From Bacteroidota bacterium (GTDB lineage Bacteria > Bacteroidota > Bacteroidia > Bacteroidales > UBA10428), in assembly GCA_023442525.1 (NCBI GenBank), contig JAEZZA010000002.1, forward strand, positions 62,001-126,000: a stretch of 64,000 nucleotides of DNA. Reading direction: 5' to 3'. Positions within the stretch are counted from its first letter, which is position 1; the number at the start of each line of letters is the position of its first letter. The notes under the pieces are model-generated. The model had not been told where the DNA came from and searched no databases. It was given only the letters and a program-made list of their open reading frames with translations. This document shows positions 9,091-17,389 of the stretch, in pieces. Both the position numbers and the translations under genes were made by a program.

Positions 9091-10341
9091 ATGCCGGTCA
9101 ACACCAACAAAAGAAAAATCATTAATGATCCGGTTCATGGATTTATAATACTTCCCACGGATTTCATTTTCGATTTGCTTGAACACCCTTACATTCAGCG
9201 GTTGCGAAGGATCAAGCAACTCGGGCTAACCAGCTTTGTATATCCGGGAGCCACTCATACCCGCTTCCAGCATGCATTGGGGGCAGTACACCTGATGCTC
9301 CAGGCAATTGAAAATATCCGGCAGAAAGGAACCGGGATTACCGATGAAGAAGCCGAATCGGCTGCTGCCGCCATTCTGCTTCACGATATTGGCCATGGAC
9401 CGTTTTCGCATGCCCTTGAACAAAGCATAATTGAAGGACTTACACACGAAGACCTTTCGGTTATGCTGATGAGTAAACTCAATGATGAGTTTAACGGGCG
9501 ACTTGCCATGGCAATGGAAATTTTTAACAATACTTACCCGAAGAGATTCCTGCATCAACTGGTTTCGGGGCAGCTCGATATGGACCGGATGGATTATCTG
9601 ATGCGCGATAGTTTCTATGCCGGTGTGGCCGAAGGAACCATCGGCACCGAAAGGATAATAAAGATGCTGAATGTATGCGACGATCAGCTTGTTGTTGAAT
9701 CAAAGGGTATTTATTCCATCGAGAAATTTCTGATAGCCCGCCGCCTGATGTACTGGCAGGTTTACTTTCATAAAACGGTTATTGCTGCCGAAAACCTTTT
9801 GTTACAGGTTCTGCGGAGAGCCAAAAGTATAGTCGCCAGCGGCGGAAGCCTGTATGCCACACGCTCGCTGAAATACTTTCTCGATAATGCCGTCAGCACC
9901 GATGACATCGCCAGAAATCCTGCTCCCGTACTTGAAAATTTCATCCGCCTCGACGACGATGATATTATGGTGTCGGCCAAGGCATGGACCGATCATGAAG
10001 ACTCTCTGCTATCAATGCTCTCGGGTAATCTCATAAAACGTTCACTCAGCCGTGTAAGGATCAGCGAGGAACCCTTCAGCGAAGACAGGATGAACGAACT
10101 TAAAATTGCAGCATCCAAAAACCTGAATTTAAAATTTGAAGATACTGATTACCTGGTTTTTACGGGGTTGATTGCCAATAAGGCCTATAGCGTGCAATCA
10201 GATACGATACGGATTTTGTATAATACCGGAGAGATAAAGGATCTTTCTGAAGCATCTGATATATTTCACCTGCAAAACCTGATGGAAACCAAAAAAAAAT
10301 ATTTTCTTTGCTACCCCAAGGTTCTTGGCTTTAATTACTAA
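9091..10341 (+). CDS. HD-domain phosphohydrolase (dGTPase-like)
   Basis: The N-terminal half carries the metal-binding HD signature: HTRFQHALG (His near 55-60), LLHDIGHGPFSH (His-Asp near 97-98) and a later Asp in LDMDRMDYLMRD. The start INDPVHGFI...PYIQRLRRIKQLG is the hallmark of the broad HD family related to dNTP triphosphohydrolases and SAMHD1. The 416-residue length is typical. Proteins of this family hydrolyse (d)NTPs or other phosphoesters; the substrate here cannot be read from sequence. It is divergent from rimP across 142 bp and is followed 29 nt later by lpxD, so it may be the first gene of a lipid A transcript. Confidence 0.85.
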   Translation: MPVNTNKRKIINDPVHGFIILPTDFIFDLLEHPYIQRLRRIKQLGLTSFVYPGATHTRFQHALGAVHLMLQAIENIRQKGTGITDEEAESAAAAILLHDIGHGPFSHALEQSIIEGLTHEDLSVMLMSKLNDEFNGRLAMAMEIFNNTYPKRFLHQLVSGQLDMDRMDYLMRDSFYAGVAEGTIGTERIIKMLNVCDDQLVVESKGIYSIEKFLIARRLMYWQVYFHKTVIAAENLLLQVLRRAKSIVASGGSLYATRSLKYFLDNAVSTDDIARNPAPVLENFIRLDDDDIMVSAKAWTDHEDSLLSMLSGNLIKRSLSRVRISEEPFSEDRMNELKIAASKNLNLKFEDTDYLVFTGLIANKAYSVQSDTIRILYNTGEIKDLSEASDIFHLQNLMETKKKYFLCYPKVLGFNY

Positions 10342-10370
10342 TTTTGATTTACAGTGAAAAGAAATAACTG

Positions 10371-11411
10371 ATGAAAGTCACAGCTCGAATTGTAGCAGAT
10401 TTTACAAAAGGCGAATTAATAGGTAATCCAGATGTAATCATATCCGATGTTTCAAAGATAGAGGAAGGAAAAAAAGGAACACTGGCATTTCTGGCCAACC
10501 CAAAATACGAAAAGTACCTTTATACTACTGAAGCTTCCGTAGTACTAATCAACAAGGAATTCCATATTGACGGCACTCCGGCTCCTACCCTTATACGCGT
10601 GGACAATGCATACGATGCCTTTACCTCATTGCTCGAGTTGTATGCCAAAATGGCAGTGGAGCGAAAAGGCATTGAACAGCCCTCTTTTATTGACCCTACC
10701 GCACGCATAGGGGAAAATGTTTATATTGGCGCGTTCACCTATATCGGCCCCGGTGCGGTTATTGGAAATAATGTAAAACTCTACCCGCAAACTTATGTCG
10801 GGGATAATACCGAGATAAAGGAGAATACCATATTATATCCTGGTGTAAAAGTTTATCACGACTGTTCCATTGGTCGCGATTGCACCTTTCACTCCGGAGT
10901 TGTTATCGGCGGAGATGGTTTTGGATTTGTACAGCAACCCGATCAGCAATACCGCAAAATTCCCCAGGTTGGTAATGTAATAATCGAAGATAACGTAGAA
11001 ATCGGAGCAAATACCACAGTCGACAGAGCCACCATGGGTTCTACCATTATACGTAAAGGTGCCAAACTCGATAATCTCATCCAGATCGGACATAATGTTG
11101 AAATAGGCGAAAATACAGTTGTCGTTTCCCAGGCCGGAATTGCCGGATCAACCAAAGTTGGCAAAAATTGCCAGATAGGTGGACAGGTAGGTCTGGCAGG
11201 CCATCTTAAAATAGGCGATAATGTCAAGATCGGGGCTCAGTCGGGCGTAAGCAATAACCTGAAAGAAGGCGAAACTGTTCTGGGCTCTCCTGCACTGGAT
11301 GTATCCAGGCAGATAAAGGCAATGATCGTTTACAAATCGCTTCCCGAAATGAGCCGCAGAATTGCCGAACTCGAGAAAGAGATCAAAAGGCTGAACGAAG
11401 GTAACAATTAG
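10371..11411 (+). CDS. lpxD: UDP-3-O-acylglucosamine N-acyltransferase LpxD
   Basis: Third acylation enzyme of lipid A synthesis; transfers a 3-hydroxyacyl chain from ACP to the amino group of UDP-3-O-acylglucosamine. The 346-residue protein has an N-terminal uridine-binding domain (1-100) and then a left-handed beta-helix of hexapeptide repeats (PTARIGENVYIGAFTYIGPGAVIG). The catalytic His is expected in the QIGHNVEIGENTVVVSQAGIAGS region (about residue 240), and a C-terminal helix closes the protein. Cytoplasmic. Followed by lpxC-fabZ and lpxA on the same strand, though a 235-bp gap with its own promoter separates it from lpxC. Confidence 0.96.
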   Translation: MKVTARIVADFTKGELIGNPDVIISDVSKIEEGKKGTLAFLANPKYEKYLYTTEASVVLINKEFHIDGTPAPTLIRVDNAYDAFTSLLELYAKMAVERKGIEQPSFIDPTARIGENVYIGAFTYIGPGAVIGNNVKLYPQTYVGDNTEIKENTILYPGVKVYHDCSIGRDCTFHSGVVIGGDGFGFVQQPDQQYRKIPQVGNVIIEDNVEIGANTTVDRATMGSTIIRKGAKLDNLIQIGHNVEIGENTVVVSQAGIAGSTKVGKNCQIGGQVGLAGHLKIGDNVKIGAQSGVSNNLKEGETVLGSPALDVSRQIKAMIVYKSLPEMSRRIAELEKEIKRLNEGNN

Positions 11412-11439
11412 TAAAAATCAGCTACAGTTTAAAATTTCT

Positions 11440-11504
11440 ATAGGTATTTATACCTATTATAAATATGGCTGGTTTTCAATGACCAGTAAGTGCTTATACC
11501 TATT
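11440..11504 (+). repeat. Palindrome and direct repeat between lpxD and lpxC
   Basis: ATAGGTAT TT ATACCTAT (11440-11457) is a perfect 8-bp inverted repeat. The 11-mer TTATACCTATT occurs at 11448-11458 and again at 11494-11504. Between them CTGGT...ACCAG forms a small stem. The rest of the 235-bp gap (11412-11646) shows no reading frame that I can support. The set could be an operator or the end of the lpxD transcript; the role is unknown. Confidence 0.45.
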
Positions 11505-11576
11505 GCCATCTTAGTGCGTTTTAAGGAACTGCCTGATTGTGCGTTAATTAGGCCTCAGGTCTCCAATCACTTATAT

Positions 11577-11609
11577 TTTGCATATTATTAAATAAATTTT
11601 TTAATTTCG
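11577..11609 (+). promoter_or_regulatory. Promoter of lpxC-fabZ
   Basis: TTTG at 11577-11580 and TAATTTCG at 11602-11609 are 21 bp apart, close to the TTTG/TAnnTTTG pair of Bacteroidota promoters with one mismatch in the -7 box. The lpxC start codon lies 37 nt downstream. Confidence 0.55.
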
Positions 11610-11646
11610 CCCTGTTTTTTAATACAGTGATATTATATAATTTATA

Positions 11647-13047
11647 ATGGCTGAAAAGCAAAGAACTGTCGCTAAATCAGTAAGTCTTAAAGGCAAAGGA
11701 TTACATTCCGGAATAGAAGTAGAAGTTACCATTAACCCTGCACCGGTTAATCACGGTTATCAGTTTAAAAGAACAGATATTGAGGGTAATCCTCTGATCA
11801 GAGCCCTTGCTGAACATGTTAAAATTACAGAACGCAGTACCACAATAGTCGATAAAGGTGCCTCCATTACAACAGTTGAACATTTACTTGCCGCTTTGTA
11901 TGGAATGGGTATCGACAATGCTCTCATGGAGATAAACGGCCCCGAAGTGCCAATTATCGACGGAAGTGCCAAACCATTTGTTGAAGCTTTAAAAAAAGCG
12001 GGTTCTGTTGAACAGGAAGCCGACAGAGTCTATTATTCCATAAAAAATAAAATAAGGTACTACGACGAGGCTAAAGGAATTGAAATTACGGCGTATCCCG
12101 ATGACGAATTCAATATCGACGTTCATATCGACTATAATTCCAAAGTACTTGGTCATCAGTATGCTTCGCTGAAAAATATGTCCGAATTTGAAGAAGGATT
12201 TTCAGCCTGCCGTACTTTTGCTTTTCTTCACGAAATTGAATTCCTTCAGAAAAATAACCTGATCAAAGGCGGAGATCTCGATAACGCAATTGTTATCATT
12301 GACAGGCCTGTATCTCAGGAAGAAATCGACCGGCTGGCGGTTATATTCAACAAGCCCACTATGAAGGTCAAACCCGAGGGAATTTTAAATAATGTTGATC
12401 TTGCATATTCCAACGAACCGGCACGCCATAAACTTCTTGACGTAATAGGCGACCTGGCTCTTTGTGGTGTACGGTTAAAAGGAAAAATTATCGCAAATAA
12501 GCCCGGCCATGCTTCAAATGTTGAATTTGCCAAGCTGATCCGGCATGAGATCAAACTAACTCAGAATAAACCTGTTCCTCCCGATTACGATCCGAACAGG
12601 ACTCCCTTATATGATGTAAATCAGATTCAGAAAATATTACCCCATCGGGCTCCGTTTCTTCTGGTAGATAAAATCAACACCATGGATGAATGGACCATTA
12701 CCGGTATTAAGAATGTAACTATGAACGAAGCATTCTTTGTCGGCCATTTTCCTGAAGAACCTATTATGCCGGGAGTATTGCAGATTGAAGCCCTTGCCCA
12801 GGTTGGCGGTGTGCTTCTTCTCAGTTTCGTTCCCGATCCCGAAAACTATCTGATCTATTTCATGAAGATCGACACCGTTCGCTTCAAACGTAAAGTAGTG
12901 CCCGGCGACACCCTCAACATCCGCATGATACTCCTCGAACCTATAAGGCGGGGTATTGCTCTTTGCAGGGGAGAGGGATTTGTCGGCGACACCATGGTTA
13001 TTGAAGCGGCGTTTATGGCACAACTGGCTCGCAAGCCGGGTGTTTAA
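11647..13047 (+). CDS. lpxC-fabZ: Bifunctional UDP-3-O-acyl-GlcNAc deacetylase / 3-hydroxyacyl-ACP dehydratase (LpxC-FabZ fusion)
   Basis: Residues 1-305 are LpxC, the committed zinc deacetylase of lipid A synthesis. The zinc ligands are seen as His79 in TTVEHLLAA and His261/Asp265 in HKLLDVIGD, with the general-acid His288 in GHAS. Residues ~320-466 are FabZ, with the LPHRAPFLLVDKI start, catalytic His367 in FVGHFPEEP and Glu381 in MPGVLQIEALAQ. The fusion is characteristic of Bacteroidota. It joins the enzyme that consumes the 3-hydroxyacylated precursor to the one that draws 3-hydroxyacyl-ACP into fatty acid elongation, so the two pathways can be balanced. lpxA follows 17 nt after the stop. 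Confidence 0.97.
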   Translation: MAEKQRTVAKSVSLKGKGLHSGIEVEVTINPAPVNHGYQFKRTDIEGNPLIRALAEHVKITERSTTIVDKGASITTVEHLLAALYGMGIDNALMEINGPEVPIIDGSAKPFVEALKKAGSVEQEADRVYYSIKNKIRYYDEAKGIEITAYPDDEFNIDVHIDYNSKVLGHQYASLKNMSEFEEGFSACRTFAFLHEIEFLQKNNLIKGGDLDNAIVIIDRPVSQEEIDRLAVIFNKPTMKVKPEGILNNVDLAYSNEPARHKLLDVIGDLALCGVRLKGKIIANKPGHASNVEFAKLIRHEIKLTQNKPVPPDYDPNRTPLYDVNQIQKILPHRAPFLLVDKINTMDEWTITGIKNVTMNEAFFVGHFPEEPIMPGVLQIEALAQVGGVLLLSFVPDPENYLIYFMKIDTVRFKRKVVPGDTLNIRMILLEPIRRGIALCRGEGFVGDTMVIEAAFMAQLARKPGV

Positions 13048-13064
13048 CATTGATAACATTACAA

Positions 13065-13856
13065 ATGAGTAATCAACCTCTGTATTCTATTCATCCCGAT
13101 GCCCGTCTGGGCAAAAATGTTCAAATAGGTCCTTTTACTACCATTTACGGTGATGTGGAAATTGGCGATGATACATGGATCGCCAATAACGTTACCATTA
13201 TGGATGGCGCCAGGATTGGCAAAAACTGCCGTATTTTTCCCGGTGCCGTTATTTCCGGAATGCCTCAGGATCTGAAATTCAAAGGAGAAATCACTACCGC
13301 TGAAATTGGCGACAATACAACCATCAGGGAATTTGTTACTGTTAACAGAGGTACTGCTTCAAAAGGAAAGACCGTTGTCGGTTCCGACTGCCTTCTGCAA
13401 TCGTACGTACATGTGGCACACGATTGCCGTATCGGGAATCATGTGATCCTTTCAGGGTATGTGGGCCTGGCCGGCGAAGTAATTATCGAAGACTGGGCTA
13501 TTCTCGGAGGTGGCAGCCTGCTGCATCAGTTCGTCAGAATCGGCAGTCATGTTATGATCCAGGGTGGATGTAAAGTTGTAAAAGACGTTCCTCCTTATGT
13601 TATGGCCGGTCGCGATCCCGTTGTATTCGCCGGATTAAACCTCGTCGGCCTGCGCAGAAGGGACTTCTCATCCGATAAAATCCAGGAACTGCAGGAGATC
13701 TATCGTACTTTATATCAAAAGGGACTGAATAATTCCGACGCCCTTCGAAATATCGAAGCCGGCATTCCGCAATCTCCCGAGCGCGATCACATAATTGAAT
13801 TTGTGAGAGGCTCCGAAAGAGGTATTATCCGCGGAATGCTCGATGAAACCGATTAA
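13065..13856 (+). CDS. lpxA: UDP-GlcNAc acyltransferase LpxA
   Basis: First enzyme of lipid A synthesis; transfers R-3-hydroxyacyl from ACP to the 3-OH of UDP-GlcNAc. From the ATG at 13065 (MSNQPLYSIHPDARLG) it has 263 residues, the usual size. A TTG 15 nt upstream is in frame but less likely. Hexapeptide beta-helix repeats fill residues 10-190. The catalytic His lies in SYVHVAHDCRIGNHV (about residue 125), and the C-terminal helical domain begins near ARRRDFSSDKI-like residues (LRRRDFSSDKIQ). Its TAA stop directly abuts the reversed stop of thiL. Confidence 0.96.
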   Translation: MSNQPLYSIHPDARLGKNVQIGPFTTIYGDVEIGDDTWIANNVTIMDGARIGKNCRIFPGAVISGMPQDLKFKGEITTAEIGDNTTIREFVTVNRGTASKGKTVVGSDCLLQSYVHVAHDCRIGNHVILSGYVGLAGEVIIEDWAILGGGSLLHQFVRIGSHVMIQGGCKVVKDVPPYVMAGRDPVVFAGLNLVGLRRRDFSSDKIQELQEIYRTLYQKGLNNSDALRNIEAGIPQSPERDHIIEFVRGSERGIIRGMLDETD

Positions 13857-14891
13857 TCAGGTAAGTGCATTCCATCCCTGAGCCTCAAGGGTTATTAGCG
13901 AACCCTGAGGGGTGACCATCTTTGTGCCTTCGGATATATCGGTGATGTGCCCGATTATCGTGAACTCAGGACGGTTCCCTGCTTTGTCATATTCCTTTAC
14001 CGGAATGGTGAACAGCAATTCATAATCCTCCCCGCCATTTAATGCGGCTATTATCGGATCGGTTGCAAATTCCTTTGCAACTTCACGGGTTACATTATGT
14101 ACAGGAATTTTATCAGCGTAAATCTTACAACCTGTCTCAGATTCATGGCATAAATGCTTAAGTTCGGATGACAGCCCATCCGAAATATCAATCATTGAAG
14201 TCGGTTTCAGATCCAATTCACGTAACAATGCAATGATATCCCTCCGTGCTTCGGGCTTTAACTGACGTTCCAGTACATACTCATACCCTTCGAGAAGAGG
14301 CTGTATGTTACGCTCCTTTTCAAATAACCGCCTTTCGCGTTCCAGCAGCTGTAAGCCAATGTAAGCACCGCCCAGATCGCCTGAAACACAAACCAGATCG
14401 TTTATCCCTGCACCCGACCGGTAAACGACATTATCATTTTCGGCTTCACCAATTGCTGTAAGACTTAAAGTGAGCCCCGTGAACGACGATGTGGTATCAC
14501 CCCCGATCAGATCAACATGATATTGCTCGCATGCCAGGCGTATACCTTTATAGATTTCATCCACCATGCTTACCGAAAATTTTCCGGAGATGGCCATCGA
14601 AACAAGTAATTGCCTCGGTGTCGCGTTCATGGCATAAATGTCGGAAAAATTTACCACGGCCGATTTATATCCCAGGTGCTTTAAAGGAGTGTATACCAGG
14701 TTAAAATGAACACCTTCGGCAAGCATATCAGAGGTGACAACTATTCGGCTGTTTTTATATTCCAATACAGCTGCATCATCCCCAATGCCTTTAATGGTGC
14801 TTTCGTTACTGAGGGTCAGATCGCGGGTAAGATGCCTTATAAGGCCAAATTCACCCAGGTCGGAAATTTGTTCGGGTACTTCGTTGCTCAT
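13857..14891 (-). CDS. thiL: Thiamine-monophosphate kinase ThiL
   Basis: Phosphorylates thiamine monophosphate to the active cofactor thiamine diphosphate, using ATP. Start ATG at 14891 (MSNEVPEQISDLGEFGLI); a TTG at 14912 lies inside the -7 box and can be excluded. The 344-residue protein has the N-terminal GEFGLI motif, GDDAAVLEY, VVTSDMLAEGVHF, the Mg-binding GGDTTSS and VSGDLGGAYIGLQLL, SMIDISDGLSSEL and NGGEDYELLFT, all hallmarks of the AIR synthase-like fold. No thiamine riboswitch is visible upstream. It converges on lpxA with no gap between the stop codons. Confidence 0.95.
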   Translation of the reverse strand: MSNEVPEQISDLGEFGLIRHLTRDLTLSNESTIKGIGDDAAVLEYKNSRIVVTSDMLAEGVHFNLVYTPLKHLGYKSAVVNFSDIYAMNATPRQLLVSMAISGKFSVSMVDEIYKGIRLACEQYHVDLIGGDTTSSFTGLTLSLTAIGEAENDNVVYRSGAGINDLVCVSGDLGGAYIGLQLLERERRLFEKERNIQPLLEGYEYVLERQLKPEARRDIIALLRELDLKPTSMIDISDGLSSELKHLCHESETGCKIYADKIPVHNVTREVAKEFATDPIIAALNGGEDYELLFTIPVKEYDKAGNRPEFTIIGHITDISEGTKMVTPQGSLITLEAQGWNALT

Positions 14892-14909
14892 AGTATTCTC
14901 AAATCCATG

Positions 14910-14917
14910 CAAATATA
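14910..14917 (-). promoter_or_regulatory. -7 box of thiL
   Basis: TATATTTG on the minus strand is a perfect TAnnTTTG match. It overlaps the alternative TTG start at 14912, which supports the ATG at 14891 with a short leader. No clear -33 TTG is seen. Confidence 0.5.
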
Positions 14918-15017
14918 TTAATTATCCGACGGTGCCACAGCCTTTGCCGAACTTTCATCACTATAAGTCATGCTGGTCTGCCCGATTAAAATGACTATCA
15001 GACTAAAGAAATTTCAC

Positions 15018-15025
15018 TATATTTG
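15018..15025 (+). promoter_or_regulatory. -7 box of the suf operon
   Basis: TATATTTG perfectly matches TAnnTTTG. No good -33 TTTG is visible, which is common for promoters that need or respond to a regulator. The predicted start site falls near 15032, on the palindrome that follows. Confidence 0.6.
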
Positions 15026-15031
15026 CCCTCT

Positions 15032-15050
15032 ATTTAGATTAATTCTAAAT
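15032..15050 (+). promoter_or_regulatory. 19-bp palindromic operator candidate of the suf operon
   Basis: ATTTAGA TTAAT TCTAAAT is a perfect 7-bp inverted repeat with a 5-bp centre. It starts 7 bp after the -7 box and lies at the predicted transcription start, an ideal place for a repressor. The TTAG/CTAA half sites recall boxes of DtxR/IdeR-type iron repressors. Which regulator binds is inferred, not seen. Confidence 0.55.
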
Positions 15051-15091
15051 ACATTACTAATTATAAAACCGGTTTGCTAAATAAGATTTTA

Positions 15092-16537
15092 ATGGACGAT
15101 AATAATCAAATATTGGAACAGGTTACCGGTAATGAATATAAATATGGTTTTTACACGGATATTGATACGGAGACCATACCTAAGGGTCTCAATGAAGATG
15201 TGATCAGAATAATTTCGGCCAAGAAAAAGGAGCCGGAATTCATGCTTGAGTTTCGATTAAAAGCCTATCGGCAATGGCTAACCATGAAAATGCCGGCCTG
15301 GGCACATCTTACTATTCCGGAAATAAATTACCAGGATATAATTTATTACGCCGCACCTAAACAAGTTGCAGGTCCTAAAAGCCTGAATGAAGTCGATCCC
15401 GAATTGTTGAAAACCTTCGACAAACTGGGTATTCCCCTCGAAGAGCAGAAAATGCTTTCGGGAGTTGCCGTCGACGCTGTAATGGATAGTGTTTCGGTGA
15501 AGACTACCTTTCGCGAAACACTTGCCGAACTGGGAATCATCTTCTGTTCGATGAGTGAAGCCATACGCGAATATCCCGAACTGGTAAAAAAATACCTCGG
15601 AACGGTTGTCCCCTACACCGATAACTATTTTGCTTCATTGAATTCGGCAGTTTTCAGCGACGGGTCGTTCTGCTATATTCCCAAAGGAGTGCGATGCCCG
15701 ATGGAACTCTCCACTTACTTCAGGATTAATGCTGCCAACACGGGTCAGTTTGAGCGCACATTACTTATAGCCGATGATGATGCTTATGTCAGCTATCTCG
15801 AAGGCTGTACAGCACCTATGCGCGACGAGAACCAGCTTCATGCAGCCGTGGTTGAACTTATAGCCCTCGAAAACGCCGAGATTAAGTACTCTACAGTGCA
15901 AAACTGGTACCCGGGCGATAAAAACGGCAAAGGAGGCATTTATAACTTTGTCACCAAACGGGGAATCTGCAAGGGCGACAATTCAAAGATATCATGGACA
16001 CAGGTGGAAACCGGTTCGGCCGTTACCTGGAAATACCCAAGCTGTATACTGCGTGGCAACAATACTACGGGCGAGTTCTACTCGGTTGCCGTAACCAATA
16101 ACTATCAACAGGCCGATACCGGAACCAAAATGATTCATATCGGTAAAAACAGTCGCAGTACCATTATTTCAAAAGGTATTTCTGCCGGACACGGCCAGAA
16201 TAGTTTCAGAAGCCTTGTCAAGGTCATGAAAAATGCCGACAGGGTGAGGAATTTTACGCAATGCGACTCTATGCTGATGGGCGACAAATGCGGAGCACAT
16301 ACTTTTCCGTATATCGAAGTTGAAAACCCTTCCGCTGTCCTCGAACACGAAGCAACTACTTCAAGGATCGGCGAAGACCAGATATTCTATTGCAACCAGA
16401 GAGGAATTGATACCGAGACTGCCGTGGGATTGATCATTAATGGTTATGCCCGCGAAGTACTCAACAAACTGCCAATGGAATTTGCCGTGGAAGCACAGAA
16501 GCTTCTGGCGATAAGTTTGGAGGGAAGTGTGGGGTAA
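15092..16537 (+). CDS. sufB: Fe-S cluster assembly scaffold protein SufB
   Basis: Core subunit of the SufBC2D scaffold on which iron-sulfur clusters are built. The start is the ATG at 15092 (MDDNNQILEQVTGNEYKYGF), giving 481 residues. A TTG 18 nt upstream is also in frame. Family hallmarks are the N-terminal MKMPAWAHL segment, the long beta-helix core with SYLEGCTAPMRDENQLHAAVVELIA, and the C-terminal ISRGISEH-like counterpart (TSRIGEDQIFYCNQRGIDTETAVGLIINGYAREV). First gene of sufBCDSE-sufT; a 99-bp gap separates it from sufC. Confidence 0.97.
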   Translation: MDDNNQILEQVTGNEYKYGFYTDIDTETIPKGLNEDVIRIISAKKKEPEFMLEFRLKAYRQWLTMKMPAWAHLTIPEINYQDIIYYAAPKQVAGPKSLNEVDPELLKTFDKLGIPLEEQKMLSGVAVDAVMDSVSVKTTFRETLAELGIIFCSMSEAIREYPELVKKYLGTVVPYTDNYFASLNSAVFSDGSFCYIPKGVRCPMELSTYFRINAANTGQFERTLLIADDDAYVSYLEGCTAPMRDENQLHAAVVELIALENAEIKYSTVQNWYPGDKNGKGGIYNFVTKRGICKGDNSKISWTQVETGSAVTWKYPSCILRGNNTTGEFYSVAVTNNYQQADTGTKMIHIGKNSRSTIISKGISAGHGQNSFRSLVKVMKNADRVRNFTQCDSMLMGDKCGAHTFPYIEVENPSAVLEHEATTSRIGEDQIFYCNQRGIDTETAVGLIINGYAREVLNKLPMEFAVEAQKLLAISLEGSVG

Positions 16538-16636
16538 AGCGGATTCACACCCATGCCCACACTGCGGGACAGACCAGCAGACCGGAAGTCTTAGAAAACC
16601 AGAAGACAATATAATTGTAAATCGTAAATAAATTAT

Positions 16637-17386
16637 ATGTTACAAATAAAAGACCTACACGTAAGTATTGACGGTAAAGAAATTCTTAAAGGAATTGATC
16701 TTGAAGTTCGTGCCGGTGAAGTGCACGCTATAATGGGGCCCAACGGCTCGGGAAAGAGTACTCTTGCTGCCGCACTTGCCGGTCGTGAATTGTTCGAAGT
16801 CACCAGCGGTTCCGTATCATATAATGGTGAAGATCTTCTTGAAATGTCACCTGAAGATCGTGCCCGTAAGGGACTGTTCCTGGGTTTTCAGTACCCGGTG
16901 GAGATCCCCGGCGTTTCAATAGTGAACTTCATGAAAGCAGCCATTAACGAGCATCGTAAATTTAAAGGACTCGAACCCATTTCGGCATCCGACTTCCTTA
17001 AGCAGATGCGCGATAAAAAAGAATTAGTCGGAATAACATCCAATATGGCCAACCGTTCGGTAAACGAAGGTTTCTCCGGCGGTGAAAAGAAAAAGAACGA
17101 AATATTCCAGATGGCCATGCTCGAACCCAGTCTTGCCATTCTCGATGAAACGGATTCAGGACTCGACATTGATGCGCTAAAAATAGTTGCCAACGGTGTG
17201 AATAAACTCCGCAGAACCGACAACGCAACAATTGTAATTACGCACTATCAGCGATTACTCGAATATATTATCCCTGATTTTGTACACGTTTTGTATAAAG
17301 GCCGGATCGTAAAATCGAGCGGTAAGGAACTGGCATTGGAATTGGAAGAAAAAGGTTACGACTGGCTAAAATCGGAAAACGAATAA
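16637..17386 (+). CDS. sufC: Fe-S cluster assembly ATPase SufC
   Basis: ABC-type ATPase that drives conformational change of the SufBC2D scaffold. Walker A GPNGSGKST near residues 35-43, signature SGGEKKKNE near 148-156, Walker B LAILDETDSGLDID, and H-loop ITHYQRLL are all present. The 249-residue length is normal. Its leader carries the AT-rich word AAATCGTAAAT, also seen before leuD. sufD starts 3 nt after the stop, so translation is probably coupled. Confidence 0.97.
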   Translation: MLQIKDLHVSIDGKEILKGIDLEVRAGEVHAIMGPNGSGKSTLAAALAGRELFEVTSGSVSYNGEDLLEMSPEDRARKGLFLGFQYPVEIPGVSIVNFMKAAINEHRKFKGLEPISASDFLKQMRDKKELVGITSNMANRSVNEGFSGGEKKKNEIFQMAMLEPSLAILDETDSGLDIDALKIVANGVNKLRRTDNATIVITHYQRLLEYIIPDFVHVLYKGRIVKSSGKELALELEEKGYDWLKSENE

Positions 17387-17389
17387 GTT

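Noticed and set aside
14913..15017. Searched for a TPP riboswitch before thiL and a structured RNA before sufB
   Set aside because: The conserved riboswitch core is absent; only the two promoters and the palindrome are seen.
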